DNA of 64,000 nt from Trifolium pratense. Taxonomy: Eukaryota > Streptophyta > Magnoliopsida > Fabales > Fabaceae. Of this stretch, positions 1 through 13,800 are shown one piece after another (within the stretch, counting starts at the first letter, position 1; every line of letters begins with the position of its first letter). Made by a program: the position numbers and the translations under genes. The stretch is from positions 74,094,353-74,158,352 of the forward strand of contig NC_060060.1 in NCBI RefSeq assembly GCF_020283565.1. Reading direction: 5' to 3'. A model generated the notes under the pieces. The model was not told the origin of the DNA and searched no databases. It saw nothing but the letters and a program-made list of their open reading frames with translations.

Positions 1-31
1 CAGTTACTAATATATGAACAAAAAATATCAG

Positions 32-2392
32 CTTGAAAGATTTGGAGCTCAGAAAGCGACAAATCATGCCGATTCTTATAACAACATATCTTCATCAGTA
101 CTTAATATCAATCAAGGGGCTTCACATTCTGTTGATGCTGGACATGGACTTGTTGGAAACTACAATGGAGCAATGAATGGTATTGTAGGAGAAACATATG
201 ATGGTGGTAGTGAGCTTGTAAGATACTCTGTTCCAGCTCAAGGTCTTGATGACAGCAAGATTGTTGAGTTAGCTGTTGTAGGAATGGATGAACTAATAAG
301 ATTGGATCAAACTAGTGGGCCTCCTTTGTGGTTTCCCACGAACTCTCTTAATGAGATTCTAAATGGAGAAGAATATATGTTGCAGTTTCCTAGAAGCATT
401 GGTCCTAACCCAATGAAGTTAAGACATGATGGCTCTAAAGAATCTGTTGTGGTCTTCATAAATCCTATTAGTTTGGTTGATATCTTTATGGATGTGGTGA
501 GTCCTTAATATTTATATGGTTCACGCTATGTTAAAGATATTTTAAATAGTAGTTATGTCTTGAATAAATCAGTTGTTGACTTCTAAAAATATGAAATGCA
601 GAACTTTTAATGCAAAATTATTATTTATAGTATACTAACAAGTGCCCTAAAAAATATTTCAGAGTCAATGGTCAAATATGTTTTGTGGAATTGTTTCGAG
701 AGCTGCAACACTCAATGTCCTTTCAACTGGAGTGGCAGGAAATTATGACGGAGCTTTACAAGTGGTACTTACTTAATTGTTTATACAAAATCTCAGAATT
801 AATTATAACATGTATTTTATCTAACAATTTTTGCTTTTCAAAATATTTTTTTAGATGTCAGCTGAATTTCAGGTTGCTTCACCATCCATTCCTACTCTTG
901 AACACTATTTTGTGAGATACTGTAAACTGCTTCCAAACAGTATATGGGTAGTGGCTGATATTCCCTTGGATAATTTTTCTCCTACATCTATCTCAAGAAC
1001 CAAAAGAAGAGTTTCTGGTTGTTTGATTCAAGAACTACCACATGATTATTCTAATGTTACATGGATTGAACACTTAGAAGTTGAGGATAACGAGGTGCAA
1101 ACTATATATACACCTCTAATTAATTCTGGACTTGCATTTGGAGCTAAACGGTGGATAGCCATATTACAAAGACAATGCGAACGTCTTGTTTGTTCAATGT
1201 CCAACAACATACCTATTACAGGAAACATCGGTGGTATGTAACTAATTTTTATCCCTTATGTGTGTGTGCGCGCGCGTGTGACATGGTTATTTATATATTT
1301 ATGTGTAACATTATTATGTGTATAGTGAGGATGACTAATGCGGGAAAGGAAAGTATGTTGAGGTTAGCAGGAAGAATGGTAACTAGCTTTTGTACTAGTA
1401 TTGGTGCTTCTACAGCACATGCTTGGACAAATCTACCATCAAATGGGTCTGAGGAAATAAAGGTTATGACCAGAAAATATATCGACGAATCAGGCAGTGA
1501 TAGACCCTCTGATGTAGTGCTAAGTACTGCTACTTCTTTTTGGCTTCCCATTCCTCCGAAAAGGGTTTTTGAGTTCCTTCGTAATGAAAGCTCAAGAAGT
1601 CAAGTATGTATCTACACAAATTTTGATGCTTTCTAACATTGTTTTTTATACCGAAAAAAAACATATTATAGAAAAAAGATTTGTGAATTTTTTTGTAATG
1701 TGTCAGTCATAGTCATTAGCACAAGACTTTTGTAGAATAGATAAAGAAATACTAGTAGGTAGTTATTGAAATAAGAAATTAACGAAACAATTTATTATTA
1801 TGTTCAACTAATTGTTGATTGTTTATGAAATTCTTCCTTAGTTAGAAGCTTACATATTCGATTGAATTTACAGTGGGATATTCTCTCCACTGGATGTACA
1901 GTTCAAGATGTGGCTCACATTGCCAATGGTTGTGATCCTGGCAATTGTGTTTCTTTACTTCGTGTTTGTGTAAGTCCCTAGCTATAGCATATGGTGAATA
2001 GGTGAATTATTTTGTACACATAATCTAACATTATATTTTTGTTATAGAGTGGAAATACAAGTCAGAGTAACAGGGTGGTACTACAAGAGAGTTGCACGGA
2101 TATAACCGGCTCATATGTAGTATATGCGCTGGTTGATGTCATTGCAATGAATGTAGTATTATGTGGCGGAGACTCAAATTGTGTTACTATGATTCCTTCT
2201 GGATTCACTATTCTTCCAGATGGAGGATCAATTATGAATAATGGATCTGGAGGTTCTCTTATCACAGTTGGATTTCAGATTTTAGTTGATTCTGTTCCAC
2301 ATACAAGGCTAGCTCTAGGTTCAGTCACCACTGTTAACACTTTGCTCAAGGCCACTGTGGAAAGGATTAAAGTTGCATTGATGCCTAAATGA
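32..2392 (+). CDS. Class IV HD-Zip transcription factor, START-domain part (gene A, 5' end outside window)
   Basis: Exons read as 32-496, 663-764, 855-1233, 1326-1603, 1874-1969 and 2048-2392, all with GT..AG borders and compatible phases; about 554 residues are present. The protein carries the lipid-binding START domain (begins near [20 protein letters not shown]) and the START-adjacent domain typical of HD-Zip IV proteins, including [33 protein letters not shown] and [16 protein letters not shown]. It ends LMPK-stop. The homeodomain and zipper exons must lie upstream of the window. The family acts in the nucleus, mostly in epidermal cell fate. The first exon border is uncertain: the acceptor is set after CAG at 29-31 because this joins as ..KE/LERFGAQ in the paralogue; an ATG at 14 has an in-frame stop just upstream. 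A close paralogue lies at 28138-36052. Confidence 0.9.
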
Positions 2393-3970
2393 CACCTAAT
2401 TCCAGTACCTTCATATGGTAATTTTCAAATTCAGTACTACTTTTTAATGAAGTTTTAGGGTCTTTTAATTTTAGGAGTAGTTAGCACAAACATCTTTAAT
2501 CATGTATATATATCTGGTGTCTGATATATATTAGTTTTGAGACTGATACAACATTAGTACATATAATTATATTTAATTATATTATTATCTCAAATCAAAT
2601 TATTTCTGTGTCGACATATTTCATTATTTATGCTTGTGTTAGTGTTGCATAGTATAGTTAAAGTCATTGCTTAAATGATTGCTATGTTTTATTCCTTGAT
2701 AAATCTCAAGAGAATAGAAATTAACATGTTTTTCTTATGTTGCAGGCAGAACAAGCTAAGATGACAAACTTGGAATTTTTTAAAGGGTCATGCTAACCGG
2801 TGCCCTCGGGGCACTGGTTAAGGAAACCAAAAAAGGAAATTTTAAAATTGAAAATAACACTTTTTAGACTTTCGAGGCGTTGACTGCACAAACTTCAATA
2901 TGATATTACTATATTTGGTTCCTTAAACAGTGCTCCGGGGGCACTGTTTAGCATTTTCCTTTTTTAAATAAGGGGAACAAGTCAATAAAGACACCTTGGA
3001 TATCTTTTCAATCTTGGAACTTTGAAGGACTTAGGTTTCGGTATTGACTTTCACCTGATGAAAACCAAAATACTTTCACCAAGTCTTGTTGTTTTAACTT
3101 GGAATAATTGCAAATTTTATCTTCACTTTGAATTTTTGTGTGTTGTATTGTCCATTGAACAAACTTTCTCAAATTGGTGTTAAATTGTTAACTTGGCTTA
3201 TAACAATGTAAACTTTGGCAAATTTTCCCGTTTCTTTTAAGATTTCGAAAGCTAGATTGATCGGTTCGAGACTGATTACTTTGTATGTTTAAACCAATGT
3301 ATAAGGACTAAGGTAGGTTTAGACATATTTTTGAAAGGAAAACTTTAAGTTTGGTCATATTTCTTCTAGCTATTTAAGAAATGATAGAGTATATTTTGTG
3401 TTCATTGTCGTATAAATAATTGCTTAGTAATATAAATTATAATTTAAGGGACAACTTCTATCCGTCCATAAATTCTAGTTCAACTAACAAAATTATTGTA
3501 ACTATTAAGTCGAATATGCCACAACCGGAGTATATTAAATCAACTTCTCAATTCGTATGTGTAGATTTCCAATGATTTTTTTTATTTTTTCTATCTAAAA
3601 AATAAAAAAAGACAACTTTTATCCAACCATGTGACATTATTTCAATACCAGAATCTAAACATCGGACATATGTTAAAAGGCCTAAGCAAATCACTTCAAT
3701 CACACCTTGTTAGTTTGGCTCTATTTTGAAGCAACAAAAAACATAGAAGAATTAAAAGGAGTGTAACCATGATAAAAATTTTATGATCAATTTTAGCTTA
3801 TCTAAAATTGGAGGTCTAAACCCCTTGTTTCACCGGTCTATATGTATTGGGTCGGTTGGAGGAAAGTTTAGGAAAGAAAGAAAAAAACATAGAAGAATTA
3901 AGAGGAGAGTAAACATGATAAAATTCTTATGATCAATTTTTGCTTATCTAAAATTGGAGGATTTGGAAGA
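2393..3970. repeat. 3' flank of gene A, duplicated downstream of gene B
   Basis: This flank aligns by eye with 36053-37378 downstream of gene B, with small indels, so the duplicated unit extends well past the stop codon. It includes an exon-like segment after TTGCAG (2742-2747 in A, 36400-36405 in B) that reads AEQAKMTNLEF in both copies. In copy A that segment is interrupted by a MITE. After about 3970 the two flanks stop matching. No gene is seen here. Confidence 0.75.
2785..2959. mobile_element. Mutator-type MITE, 175 bp
   Basis: The ends are inverted repeats of about 45 bp (start GGGTCATGCTAACCGGTGCC, end GGGGGCACTGTTTAGCATTTTCC shortened here to its key part GCACTGTTTAGCATTTTCC). They are flanked by the 9-bp direct repeat TTTTTTAAA (2776-2784 and 2960-2968). 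The matching site downstream of gene B is empty, so insertion followed the HD-Zip duplication. Related elements lie at 31741-31958, 59271-59440 and 63760-63928. Confidence 0.85.
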
Positions 3971-4149
3971 AAGTCAAATTCACCCTCTTCAATTAAAATC
4001 TATTACTTTCTTATGTTGGATTGTATCCCTTCACAACTATTTTGAGTTTTCAAAAATTGGTCAAAACTTTTTTCCTATAATTTTGTTCAAGTGTTAGTTA
4101 ATGAAACAATATTCTATATGTTCTAAAGAGATCGAATGTGTGGGTAGAG

Positions 4150-5160
4150 CCGTAAAAAAACCAAATAATAAGGCCCTTTAGGTTCCTACAGGAATGGATC
4201 TCGTTTTAATTTTTACTCTGAACCATGAAATCCCATCTTTCTGTATAACTTCTTACTCTTAATTTTTGTAATGTTTATTCTGCCGACCCCGTGATTCTTT
4301 TATATCCTCAATATTTTAAGTTTGTTCTTGCAGAAAAATTCGGTTTGCAAAAATTGAATTTTTTCCATTGCAAATTCAGAGTAAATTTCGGTTTTTAACA
4401 ACTTCGGTTTCTATCGACCGAAGTTTTTTTGTTAGGGCAAAATTGGAAATTCATGGGATATAAAAGAGACATGGGGTCGGAAGAGAAAATATTTGTTTTT
4501 GTATGTTTGTGATTTCATTGCGTGATAATATCACTATAGATAGAACTGTCAAATGGGCTTGACTTGACACAATCTAACATGCCAAAATAAACCGTGCCTA
4601 ATGTCTTACTAGAAATTATTTTGCAACTGTTCCGGTTTGCTATTGTTTACCAGAAAATTTAACTAAATTTGTTTTGGTTTGCAACTATTTTACCGGAAAA
4701 CTTGATTGAAGCATTCCGAAATTTTCAGTTTTGGCACGGTTAAACCGTGGCTAAACTTCAAAATTCAGTTTTTAAAGTTTTCCTTCGATTAAATGTAGGG
4801 ATGAATCAAAATAATAAAAGGGGCAAGATGGAAATGTTGAATTGTTTGTAGGGGTAAGGGTTAAATGCATATTTCCAAGTCAACCCAACCCATTTTGGCT
4901 AAGGGTCCAATAACTATTTTTATTATCTATCTAAAAAAATAATTTTTCTTCCGATTCATACGTTTCTTTTATACTCCCTTAAAATCTTATTTTGCCCTTG
5001 TAAATTCAAAAAATTTGGAAAATAAAATTTTGGTTTCTACTAACCGAAATTTTTAAACGATGAAAAAAATCGGTTCGTAAAACCAAAAAAAAAAAAAAAG
5101 TCAAAGAGGGGGGTATAAAAGAAACTTCAGGGGTCGGAGGAGATATTTTCTCATCATTTT
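4150..5160. repeat. Dispersed repeat with CCGAAG/CTTCGG words, two diverged copies
   Basis: Blocks near 4150-4500 and 4925-5150 share a layout. Each has a start around TTTTATACTCCC or TTTTATATCC, then pairs of CTTCGGTT/AACCGAAG-like words, then GGGCAAAATTGG or its relic, then a TATAAAAGA(A/G)AC segment and GGGGTCGG. A third copy is at 53430-53690. I do not recognise the family. No coding capacity is seen. Confidence 0.5.
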
Positions 5161-5639
5161 GTTTAAAAAAAAATTGCATCCTACCACTTCATTCTCATAT
5201 AGGTAATCTATATCGAAAACATATGTTATATGTCTATTAAGAGAAAAATCACATCCTACAACTTTATTCTTATGGTTCAAGTACTTTTACCTCTTGGGAT
5301 GTATTTATTATTGTCAAGTACTTCAATTCCTCTAATAGTGTACTTTATCATCATTGAACCAAGACTTGATGTTATTCAAGTGAATTTAAAAAAAAAAAAA
5401 AAAAGATGTTATTCAAGTGTAAGTTGAGTTTTCACCGTTGGTGATCAATTACATATGGGCTTTTACCACATTTCTAATGATGTCTTCAATGACTTAACAT
5501 CATATCCGAAAAACATCATATCATTGTCAATCATTTCGTCAAAGAATTGCAAGATTTTCAAACTTTATTAATTTTGAATATTCAATCAACCTCATACATA
5601 ACATAACTATGTCTTTTGCAAACTTTGAATATTCTTTAT

Positions 5640-5870
5640 ACATTTTTTGTAGAAATATAGGTCCCGTAAAAATTATAAAAAAATAAATACAAGTATCGTT
5701 ATATGATTAAAAATATAAATCCCCGTAGAAATTATAGAAAAATATAGAGACTCGTAGTAATATATATGAGCATAAATATATGTTCTCATTGAAATTAAAG
5801 AAAATAATAGACACTTGTACTAATTAAAATATGAGTAGAAATATAAATTCTCACATAAATTATTACCTCT
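5640..5870 (-). repeat. Degenerate minisatellite, about 65-70 bp unit (inverse orientation)
   Basis: Three to four degenerate units contain GTAGAAATATA followed by AAATTATAGAAAAATA-like words. Read on the minus strand these match the tandem array in intron 2 of gene B (29600-30320), whose unit has TATATTTCTACTCATATATT and TATAATTTCTACGCGGACC. Confidence 0.55.
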
Positions 5871-7139
5871 ATCGCTAAATATAAGACACCTTTTTTCATT
5901 AATAAAAATATATTTCTATAGAAAAAAAATAGCTAAAAAAGATGTGGCAATTTTTTTTCTTTCACCACCAGTTCAATCTAATTCGGTGATTAGTTCTGGC
6001 ATCAAGTGACTTTTACCCCTTCTGATCGTAGTTGCGGGATCAAACTGTGGTTATCGTTAACAAATTCAGCAGCAATCACTACTGAGACAATTCTTTTAAG
6101 CATGGACTATGGACAATTTAGTACTTTCTATATATATAGTATCTTCTTCTTATAAATTTATATGATTATATGACATTATTGATTAGTGAGGGAGTTCAGA
6201 GGTATTCATTCCACCACACCAAACATCAGAAGAAAAACTAAATAAAGAGTGTTGAACACACCCACACTCATTGGGCCACGTTTGAAGAGAAAGAGACGAT
6301 GGTGGTAGAGTGAAGCTCAAAAGTAGATGAAAAGTTAAAATCTCTAAAAATAAAAATAAAAAAATAGTTGCTTTCAAGTTTCAATTGTGAAACGGTGAAA
6401 CCGGTAACAAGTAAAGGAATAAAAAAAAACTGAATGAGGTGGCTGAATATTATTGGTGTGTGTTGAAAGAGTGTGTTAGAGGGTGTGACGCTAGCATTGC
6501 TCACTAAATAAATTTAAAACACATTATAACTACATCACGTTTCTCAACAAAAAAAAAAACTACATCACGTTTCTATTATTTCTCTGTCTAGTCACTGTAG
6601 TGTCACTATAGTAACCCAGTATATATATTGTACATCGCACATCCCATTCACACCAACTTGTACCTTCATAAATGCTTTTTATTTTTTGATATAGGCCTTC
6701 ATAAATGCACTTCTTCTCTGCAATAACTACACACCCTTCTTCTTTTCAATTAAGAGACATGTTAAGAAAGCATAAATAAAAATTATTAAATGTTAATTTG
6801 TGAATTTTAACTTTTAAAGTATTTAATTTCTTGTATCATTAAATGTTAAGTTTTTATATTGGAATATCTTAACATGTGCTTTGAGGACACATGTTAACAA
6901 GAGTTTTCTATTATTAGTATGTACTATAAATGCACTTTAACGTCTCTCTGCTGTTTCCTTTCCACCGTGATCAATATATAGGTTATAGGCTTGTGTCAAA
7001 AAAAAAAAATATATAGGTTATAGGCTCCCTATAGCATGGACCAAAAGATTTATTGTTGCATGATGGTCAAATTTGTCATTCACTTACAGCATCAATAGCT
7101 CAGGTTTGCTAACTCATGAATTCCTTATAAATAGTGTTG
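5871..7139. other. Intergenic region without a supported gene
   Basis: No coding region is supported. The stretch holds a fragment of a Stowaway-like end near 5863-5900 (CTCTATCGCTAAATATAAG), a degenerate relative of the ACATGTTAAC MITE family at about 6755-6910, and three short poly(A) insertions bracketed by direct repeats (6528-6574, 6663-6708, 6974-7026). Confidence 0.5.
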
Positions 7140-7144
7140 CTAAT

Positions 7145-8187
7145 TGTTGGGTTTTTGTATGTTGGCTACATTTTGCAAAAACATATTTTAGCCAAGTGTT
7201 GAGACAAGTGTGCTGACCCCAAGTGTTGTGACAAATGTTGTGACACTTTGGAACAACACCTGACTCTGTTCCTGCGCGCGCCAGCTAAGGTGTTATTATT
7301 TTCTACGCAATCTTTTGAAGATCTGTTTGAAGAATTTGTTCAAGGTTTCTTACAGAGGAAGGCGCACGTGTTTAATGTGTTTCATGAGGCAGCTAAACCA
7401 TAGTTTTATTTTCCAAAGGAATTATATTTTTGGAAAATATATTTTTGCGGTTTCAAAAATATAACTATTGTTTTCAAAAATATATCACTGCTGCCGCAAT
7501 TCTAGAAGCCCTAATTTTGTCTTGAAGCCCAAGTCGTTCTACTACTATAAATACGAAGGCAAGCATATGGTTTCAAGCATCTAAAATCGTGTTCTTACAA
7601 AGCGTGTGTTTTAGGGATTTTAGAGTGTTAATTGTGAGCCTATCTTGTGTCTCATTGATGCAAGCTTAGGACCTGAGTGTTATTGAGTTGTAAGTGTGAA
7701 CTTCTCCTAAGCTTTGAAGTACGGAGATTGTTCTATTGTGTTGTGTGGTTTACTCGCAAGCTTTTAAGCAAGAGTGAATCCTAGTTTCTTAGGAGTGTGT
7801 CTCCACCTGTTGTGATTGTGAAATTGAATAGCAGCGCTGTCTGTGTTGCTAAGGTGGGAATTGGGACGGGGTCTCATATCTAGGAGTTCCTAGGTAGAAG
7901 GGTCATTGGGTAGTGATTAAGTGAGAAGTTGTAAACGGGTGAGTTTAGCTTCGAAGTAATACTGCTGATAGTGGACTTCATTCCTGGATTGGTATCCCCC
8001 AGAGTAGGCTTTAGGCTGAACTGGGTTAACAACTCTCGTGTGTTATTTACTTTACTGTTTGTATCGTTTTATGTTATTTACTCTGTTTATAGACAAGTGT
8101 TGGCGCACCTGTGACAACATCTGTCTACAACAGACAAGTGTTGCTACATCTTGAGCAACACCTGTCCACTGTGTGCCAGGAATTTCA
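7145..8187 (+). repeat. 5' LTR of the Sirevirus
   Basis: The LTR is bounded by TG..CA and repeated at 24472-25514. A TATA box, TATAAATA, lies at 7546-7553, so transcription probably starts a few tens of bases later. Clusters of CAAGTGTTG-like words and their complements lie near both ends (about 7184-7250 and 8092-8175). Confidence 0.95.
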
Positions 8188-8189
8188 AT

Positions 8190-8201
8190 TGGCATCAGAG
8201 C
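8190..8201 (+). promoter_or_regulatory. Primer-binding site (initiator tRNA-Met)
   Basis: TGGCATCAGAGC lies two bases after the 5' LTR and differs by one base from the usual plant Copia site TGGTATCAGAGC, which pairs with the 3' end of initiator tRNA-Met to prime minus-strand DNA synthesis. Confidence 0.85.
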
Positions 8202-8257
8202 AGGCACCCTGTTCTGAATTTTAGGGTGAGCTCCAGGGAAAATCGTTTCTGGCAAGG

Positions 8258-9306
8258 ATGGACAAAGAAGGAGGTTTTGTTACCAGACCACCTCTCTTGG
8301 TTGGCGCTTCAAACTATGACTATTGGAAGTCCCGCATGATGGCCTTCCTAAAACAAATTGATAGCAAGACATGGAAGGCAATTCTGAGAGGATGGACTCC
8401 ACCTGTGAAGATGGACAAAGATGGTAAACCAACTCTTGAGTTGAAATCTGCTGAAGAATGGTCCAAAGAAGAAGATGAGCTTGCTCTTGCAAACTCAAAA
8501 GCATTGTATGCACTATATAATGGTGTTGACAAGCACATATTCAGACTCATCAAAAAGTGTGTCTGTGCTAAGGAAGCTTGGACAATTCTTGAGACTGTTC
8601 ATGAAGGTACCTCTAAAGTGAAGCTGTCTAAGCTACAACTCCTAACAACTAAGTTTGAGAATCTTAGAATGAATGATGATGAAACCATTCAGGATTTTCA
8701 CATGACCATACTTGACTTTGACAATCAATTTGATGCCTTGGGTGAAAAGATACCTGAAGAAAAGCTGGTAAGAAAAATGCTCAGGTCTCTACCTAAGAAG
8801 TTTGACATGAAAGTCACAGCTATAGAAGAAGCAAAGGATATCACAGATATGAAGCTAGATGAATTGGTTGGTTCACTACAAACTTATGAGGTTGCTGCAA
8901 ATGAAAAGATGGATAAGAAAAACAAAAGTATTGCCTTTGTTTCAAATGCTGAGGAAGAAGATCAACTGAGTGACACAGAGTCTGAACAAAGCATCTCTGA
9001 TGCAATGGTTCTTTTGGGAAAACAATTTAATAAAGTACTGAAGAGAATGGACAAACGCCCTAAGACAGGTGCAGCTGACATTGGGCGCAACACTTACAGG
9101 AACTTCAGAAAACCTGTGACAGATGAAAAATCAGCTCCAAATAAAGGTGTTCAATGCCATGAATGTGAGGGGTTTGGTCACATTAGAAGTGAATGTGGTA
9201 CCTTTCTGAAGAAACAAAAGAAGGGGTTAACTGTAACTTGGTCAGATGAAGATTCTGAAGGAGAAACTGATACTGCAAAGGCTATACATGTATTGACAAG
9301 TGTTTG
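8258..9306 (+). CDS. gag: Sirevirus Gag, N-terminal segment of Gag-Pol (interrupted)
   Basis: Starts at the first ATG after the PBS. About 349 codons encode a Copia-type Gag (UBN2 family: ASNYDYWKSRM near the N-terminus, then the helical core to about residue 230). A first zinc knuckle, CHECEGFGHIRSEC, starts near residue 300, followed by an acidic segment. Gag forms the cytoplasmic particle that packages element RNA. The frame is broken at 9306 by the nested element. Codon phase shows that the frame resumes exactly at 17474 on its far side, so this was one uninterrupted Gag-Pol frame before insertion. Translation beyond 9306 now enters the nested LTR and ends at a stop at 9328. Confidence 0.92.
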
Positions 9307-10847
9307 TGAAGGAAAATTGATACGATAAAAGCAGCGGAATTTTAAAATTTTCCTTTTGTGATCCTTACGAATGGTCATGAATTGTGTTTAGAGTTTTACC
9401 TTTTGGTTCGAAAACTCCCTTTAAATCACGAACGGCTATCGAACACTTCGAATCACGAACAAGGTCACGAACAAGAACCTCGAACCGTCACGAACAAGGT
9501 CACCACCAAGTCACCAACGAATTTGATCACAAGCGTTAAAGGTATAACGCCTCTAGCCAGTCCACACGAACAACAACCTTCAATGGAGTGCTAGCTCCAA
9601 TGGTTTGAAGGGTTAGGAGAAAGGAGGCACAAAATAAGGATTAGGGTTTTTCACAAAAACTCTAGAAAGGTGATTAGGGTTTCTCAAGAGAGGAGAGAAC
9701 AAAGGCTCATGAGAATGAGTAACAAAAGTGTGTAACCCTTTCTCCTTACCACAAGGGTTCTATTTATAGAACCACTTGCCATGGCAAAATTACACTAAAG
9801 CCCTTTTAACTAAATGGGCTATAGTGGGCGCCATTCTCATGTAAATATGTCTAGTACATATTTGCACCCCCTTCTTGCTACATCATACCATATGATGTAA
9901 TGCTCATTTTAATTACCATAATACCCTTATCATATTTCCTTATTTCTCCAAGGTGCACCGTACCTTACGGTGTTCCAATCTCACTAGATTGTTCTTATGT
10001 GTGTGACCCTGTAGGTTTCCGTAACATTGACAATTATAATAAATCACTATTTATTACAATAAACAGTGAGCGGTATCTAGCAACACATCACTGCTACTCA
10101 AGTTACGAGAAATTAACATGTGATCTAAACATAACCTCTTGTGATAATATCAGTGTGTATAATTACCCCTTTGCCCTTTATGTCTATATTGAACACAAAA
10201 CATACTTGGTGTCATCTTTGTCCAGTTCAATATTGGGCCCATGACATTTATCCTGTTATGCAGGATTGGCAAATTCCATCTAGGTCACTACTGTCCCTCA
10301 GCATGCTTTGTGAAGTACCCATCAACTGCCTTTATGGTTATCCTGTTACGGATAACGTTAGATCAGCAACAAAGTACTTGACTCCACATCTAGGGTACAA
10401 AGTGGTTTCAGGTCTAAGGGCGGTTTACACCATTATCACCATGAGAGTAACTTATGACACTTTGCATAACTTTGCATGTAGTACTCTCATAGCGGGTCAA
10501 TCCAGTATAAATATTACTCCTAATATTTATACCTACGTCAAGACTTGATAACTCCTTATCCCATGATCCATGAGATGTGATCATCAGTCTATCTTCATAA
10601 TAGTCTTTATGCTTTTAAGGTTATCCCCTTTACCTTAAAGCTCGACTACAGATACTTTAAGAATAGTGTCCTTATGTTTAATATTATCTCATGATTAAGT
10701 CACACTTAATTATTAAACGGACTTTCTATTCTAGGGACTTCATTATTTTGCAACCTTACAAATATAATAAAGAAATGCCATATTTATATTCAAACTCCTA
10801 AAGCAAATACTATGAAAATAGATTGGCTCTTAGGGCTTACTCCAACA
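9307..10847 (-). repeat. 3' LTR (left copy) of nested element
   Basis: Plus-strand ends are TGAAGG and CCAACA. On the minus strand it begins TGTTGGAG. A minus-strand TATA box (TATAAATA) lies at 9761-9768. Short plus-strand ORFs within it recur unchanged in the right LTR and show no known domain, so they are not called as genes. Confidence 0.92.
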
Positions 10848-10860
10848 ATCTCCCACTAGC
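10848..10860 (-). promoter_or_regulatory. Polypurine tract of nested element
   Basis: On the minus strand this reads GTGGGAGAT directly before the LTR, the position and composition of a plus-strand primer for Copia reverse transcription. Confidence 0.75.
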
Positions 10861-13800
10861 ACTAAAGCCAATCTAGGTTTCTCTTAATATAGACTTAGTA
10901 TGCCCATCACGCTTCAACTGCGCAAGAGGCTTTGTTAGTGGATAAGGAACTATTTCCTATGTTGGTATCTTACGTATCTTTCAACGTTCTATTTCGATCT
11001 CTATCGAAATATATAAGTGTCTAAGTATATTCATGAATCGTCAGTGAGATCTATTTTCAAGTGTTCTTGCAAGATTAAACTATTACCATCACTAATGTGA
11101 TTAATGTGACTTGTAACACCGGAAACATATCTTTAGCTCAATCATGAGCCAAACGATCCAATCTTAAATACTCAACTTATTTAACTGAAACAAACATATT
11201 ACGAAGCTTATCTTATAGCTTTCAATGCTTGTATTCAGCCATGATATACAATACATTGGTATGGAAACTTCCTTCATTATAACTTCCTTATAATGATCCT
11301 TCCCATACCTATCTATTTCAAGAAATAGGCCTTAGTTCCTTTAAGGTCCTTAGGGATATTCTTGAAGGTAAGTTAGTGTCAAACACTAATTTCAATTTTG
11401 GTACATAGGTTATTCCTAACTCTTTAGGAATTCTTGCCTAAGTGTTTCATCAAGAGTTATTTTCTTAGTCATGTCTCACATGTATAAGAAAAATGTCTTG
11501 ATGATTAATATGATATCAGATATTATCACTCCCACTAAAACTTTGTATGCACAAGATTTATATTTGTCCTTCATTTGTTTTCCACAAAACTTTCAAAAGG
11601 AACAAATATTCAAATTTATTCGATCTAATCAAAGTTAGATAGGTTTGTCCTTGTTAATTTGTTTTCATAAAACTTCATAAAAGGAACAAACAATAATTTA
11701 ATTTTCTGAGAACTCTATCTAATCAAAATTAGATAGCTACAAGTTATATACCTTTCTAGCATCATTTGGATCAACAAAACCCTTACGTATATGTCCAACG
11801 CATATATATGAGGTCATTCCAATTAAGGAATGCAACTTTGTTATCCATCTACCAAAACATGTAGTACAACATTTAGCAGAAGCAATCAAATATTATAAGG
11901 TATTCTTAATACCATCCATATCAGTGTTCAAAAAGAATACTCACTTTCATCGTATGAGTCTTACTCATCTTGAAGACATAACCAATATCTACATAAGGTT
12001 AGTGTATATGGATTCTGTATGAGATTTCATGGCATTTAGCCACTTCTCATAATCTAGATCGTCTTACGACCTTTTAGAAAGTCAAAGACTCATCTTCCAT
12101 GAGAATCATATCACATTGCTGAGTCATGATAAAACCATACCTTGTAGCCATATGTGATATGTTAGACTTATCTTGGATTTGTGCAACTTTAAAACAATGG
12201 TTCTTCAACAACCTTGAGGAACCGGTTTGCATTCCCTTTTAAATAAATATGTTTTGTGGTACTTGAATTTATTCAAGTTCTATATCACTCCCACTGTCTC
12301 TTTTAGAGACACACTCCCACTAGAGGAATGTTTCAAACCTAGCAACAAAACAACCTTTTGTCCTTAAGAGTGATATAGGACCAATATCCCTTTCTTTAGG
12401 ATATTTCCACTTATTCATTCATTCATTTGGAATTAGATTTATCTAATAAATTTTAATCCAAAATTCTCATAAAGACAAACTTGGTACTCTTACCTCCATA
12501 TCGCATATGGTGTCTTTATGATCATTTTAAAAGGGAACTAATTGTGGGTGAAGATTAATTATAAGTAAAGAGATTTATAGAAAGAGTCAATATATAATTA
12601 AACTATCCTTAAATCATGTCAAACATGATGTGATAAAATAGTTATTATAGTCTTTTAATTAAGTATTTACTGATATGACTCATTCATATAACTTAAATAC
12701 TTTTGTCGAGTTCTATTTTCTTCATTGTTGAATTTCTTTGACAAATTCAAAGATTTCTAATTGGTGTCATACACCTACCAACATCTAATGATTTTAATCA
12801 TCAATGTTAATGAAGTAAAATAAACTCAATATACAAAATATGTTTAGTGGTCGACATACATCTCATGTATATTGTTCAAATAGGTCATGCGTTATTTTAT
12901 TGACACATCGAACATTTGTACTAAACAACAATGCTCTTGATATATTTAAGGTCCAAATCATATTTGGCTCTTATCACGATTGTTATAGATAACCCTATCA
13001 AGACCATGGAACCCTAGTCCATTACTTGACTTGGAGTAATAGTATAGAAAACTTTGCTTAAATGATAGGACCATTACTTGTCTTATCATTTAAGGCTACA
13101 ATTCATATATTGTCAATACAAGATATACAATTGCTACTTCTATTACTAGATGGAATTCAATAACAATTATTGTGTTCCATTTCAAACTCGATTTTAAGTC
13201 ATTGCATAAGCTCTCATTATCAATGAAACAATTTTCATTCTAGATATGGGTTGACTTAAAATTATAGCCAATGTTCTAATTCTTTAAGCATCTCTATTTT
13301 CGAAAAATTGAGATTCAACATCTTGTATCATATACTTTTGATGTAGAAATAGAAATTTTGACTTTCTATAACAATATGTGCATTATTGAAGTCTCACTTC
13401 ATACTTTTGGTTTGACTCTTCCAAGAACTATTTACGTCATTTTTATTTAATGGTCTAACCATAGCCGTTCTACTTTGACAACCATTTTGTACTATTCAAA
13501 TAAGAGGAATATAAATCTTATTTATATTATATCTCAAATCTTTGATAGTGCAAATTAATTCTCATTCAACTCAACAAATTCCGGTAGATATTCAAAACAA
13601 TTTTGTCTATATCTATTCCATTATAATTTGTTAGATTGATCCTATGACCAACTTTTGATCCATTGAGAAATTTATCATACTTTAAAGTTCTTTCAAAAGG
13701 ATCTTACTTGAGATTAAATGATCACATCATTTATTATATATTCTATATCTAGACGTCAACTTGATGCTTCTAACAAGTATCCCTTTTCAATCTAGTTATG

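Noticed and set aside
14..31. ATG at 14 as the true start of the window's first protein
   Set aside because: It lies inside a gene whose homeodomain exons must be upstream; paralogue B shows that this position is at an intron-exon border.
6183..6504. Two minus-strand ORFs rich in Phe, Leu and Ser
   Set aside because: Composition reflects A/T-rich sequence; no signal, domain or partner exon was found.
9358..10548. Three overlapping plus-strand ORFs in the nested LTR, repeated exactly at 15979-17169
   Set aside because: They lie antisense within both LTRs, have no recognisable domain, and their duplication is explained by the LTRs.
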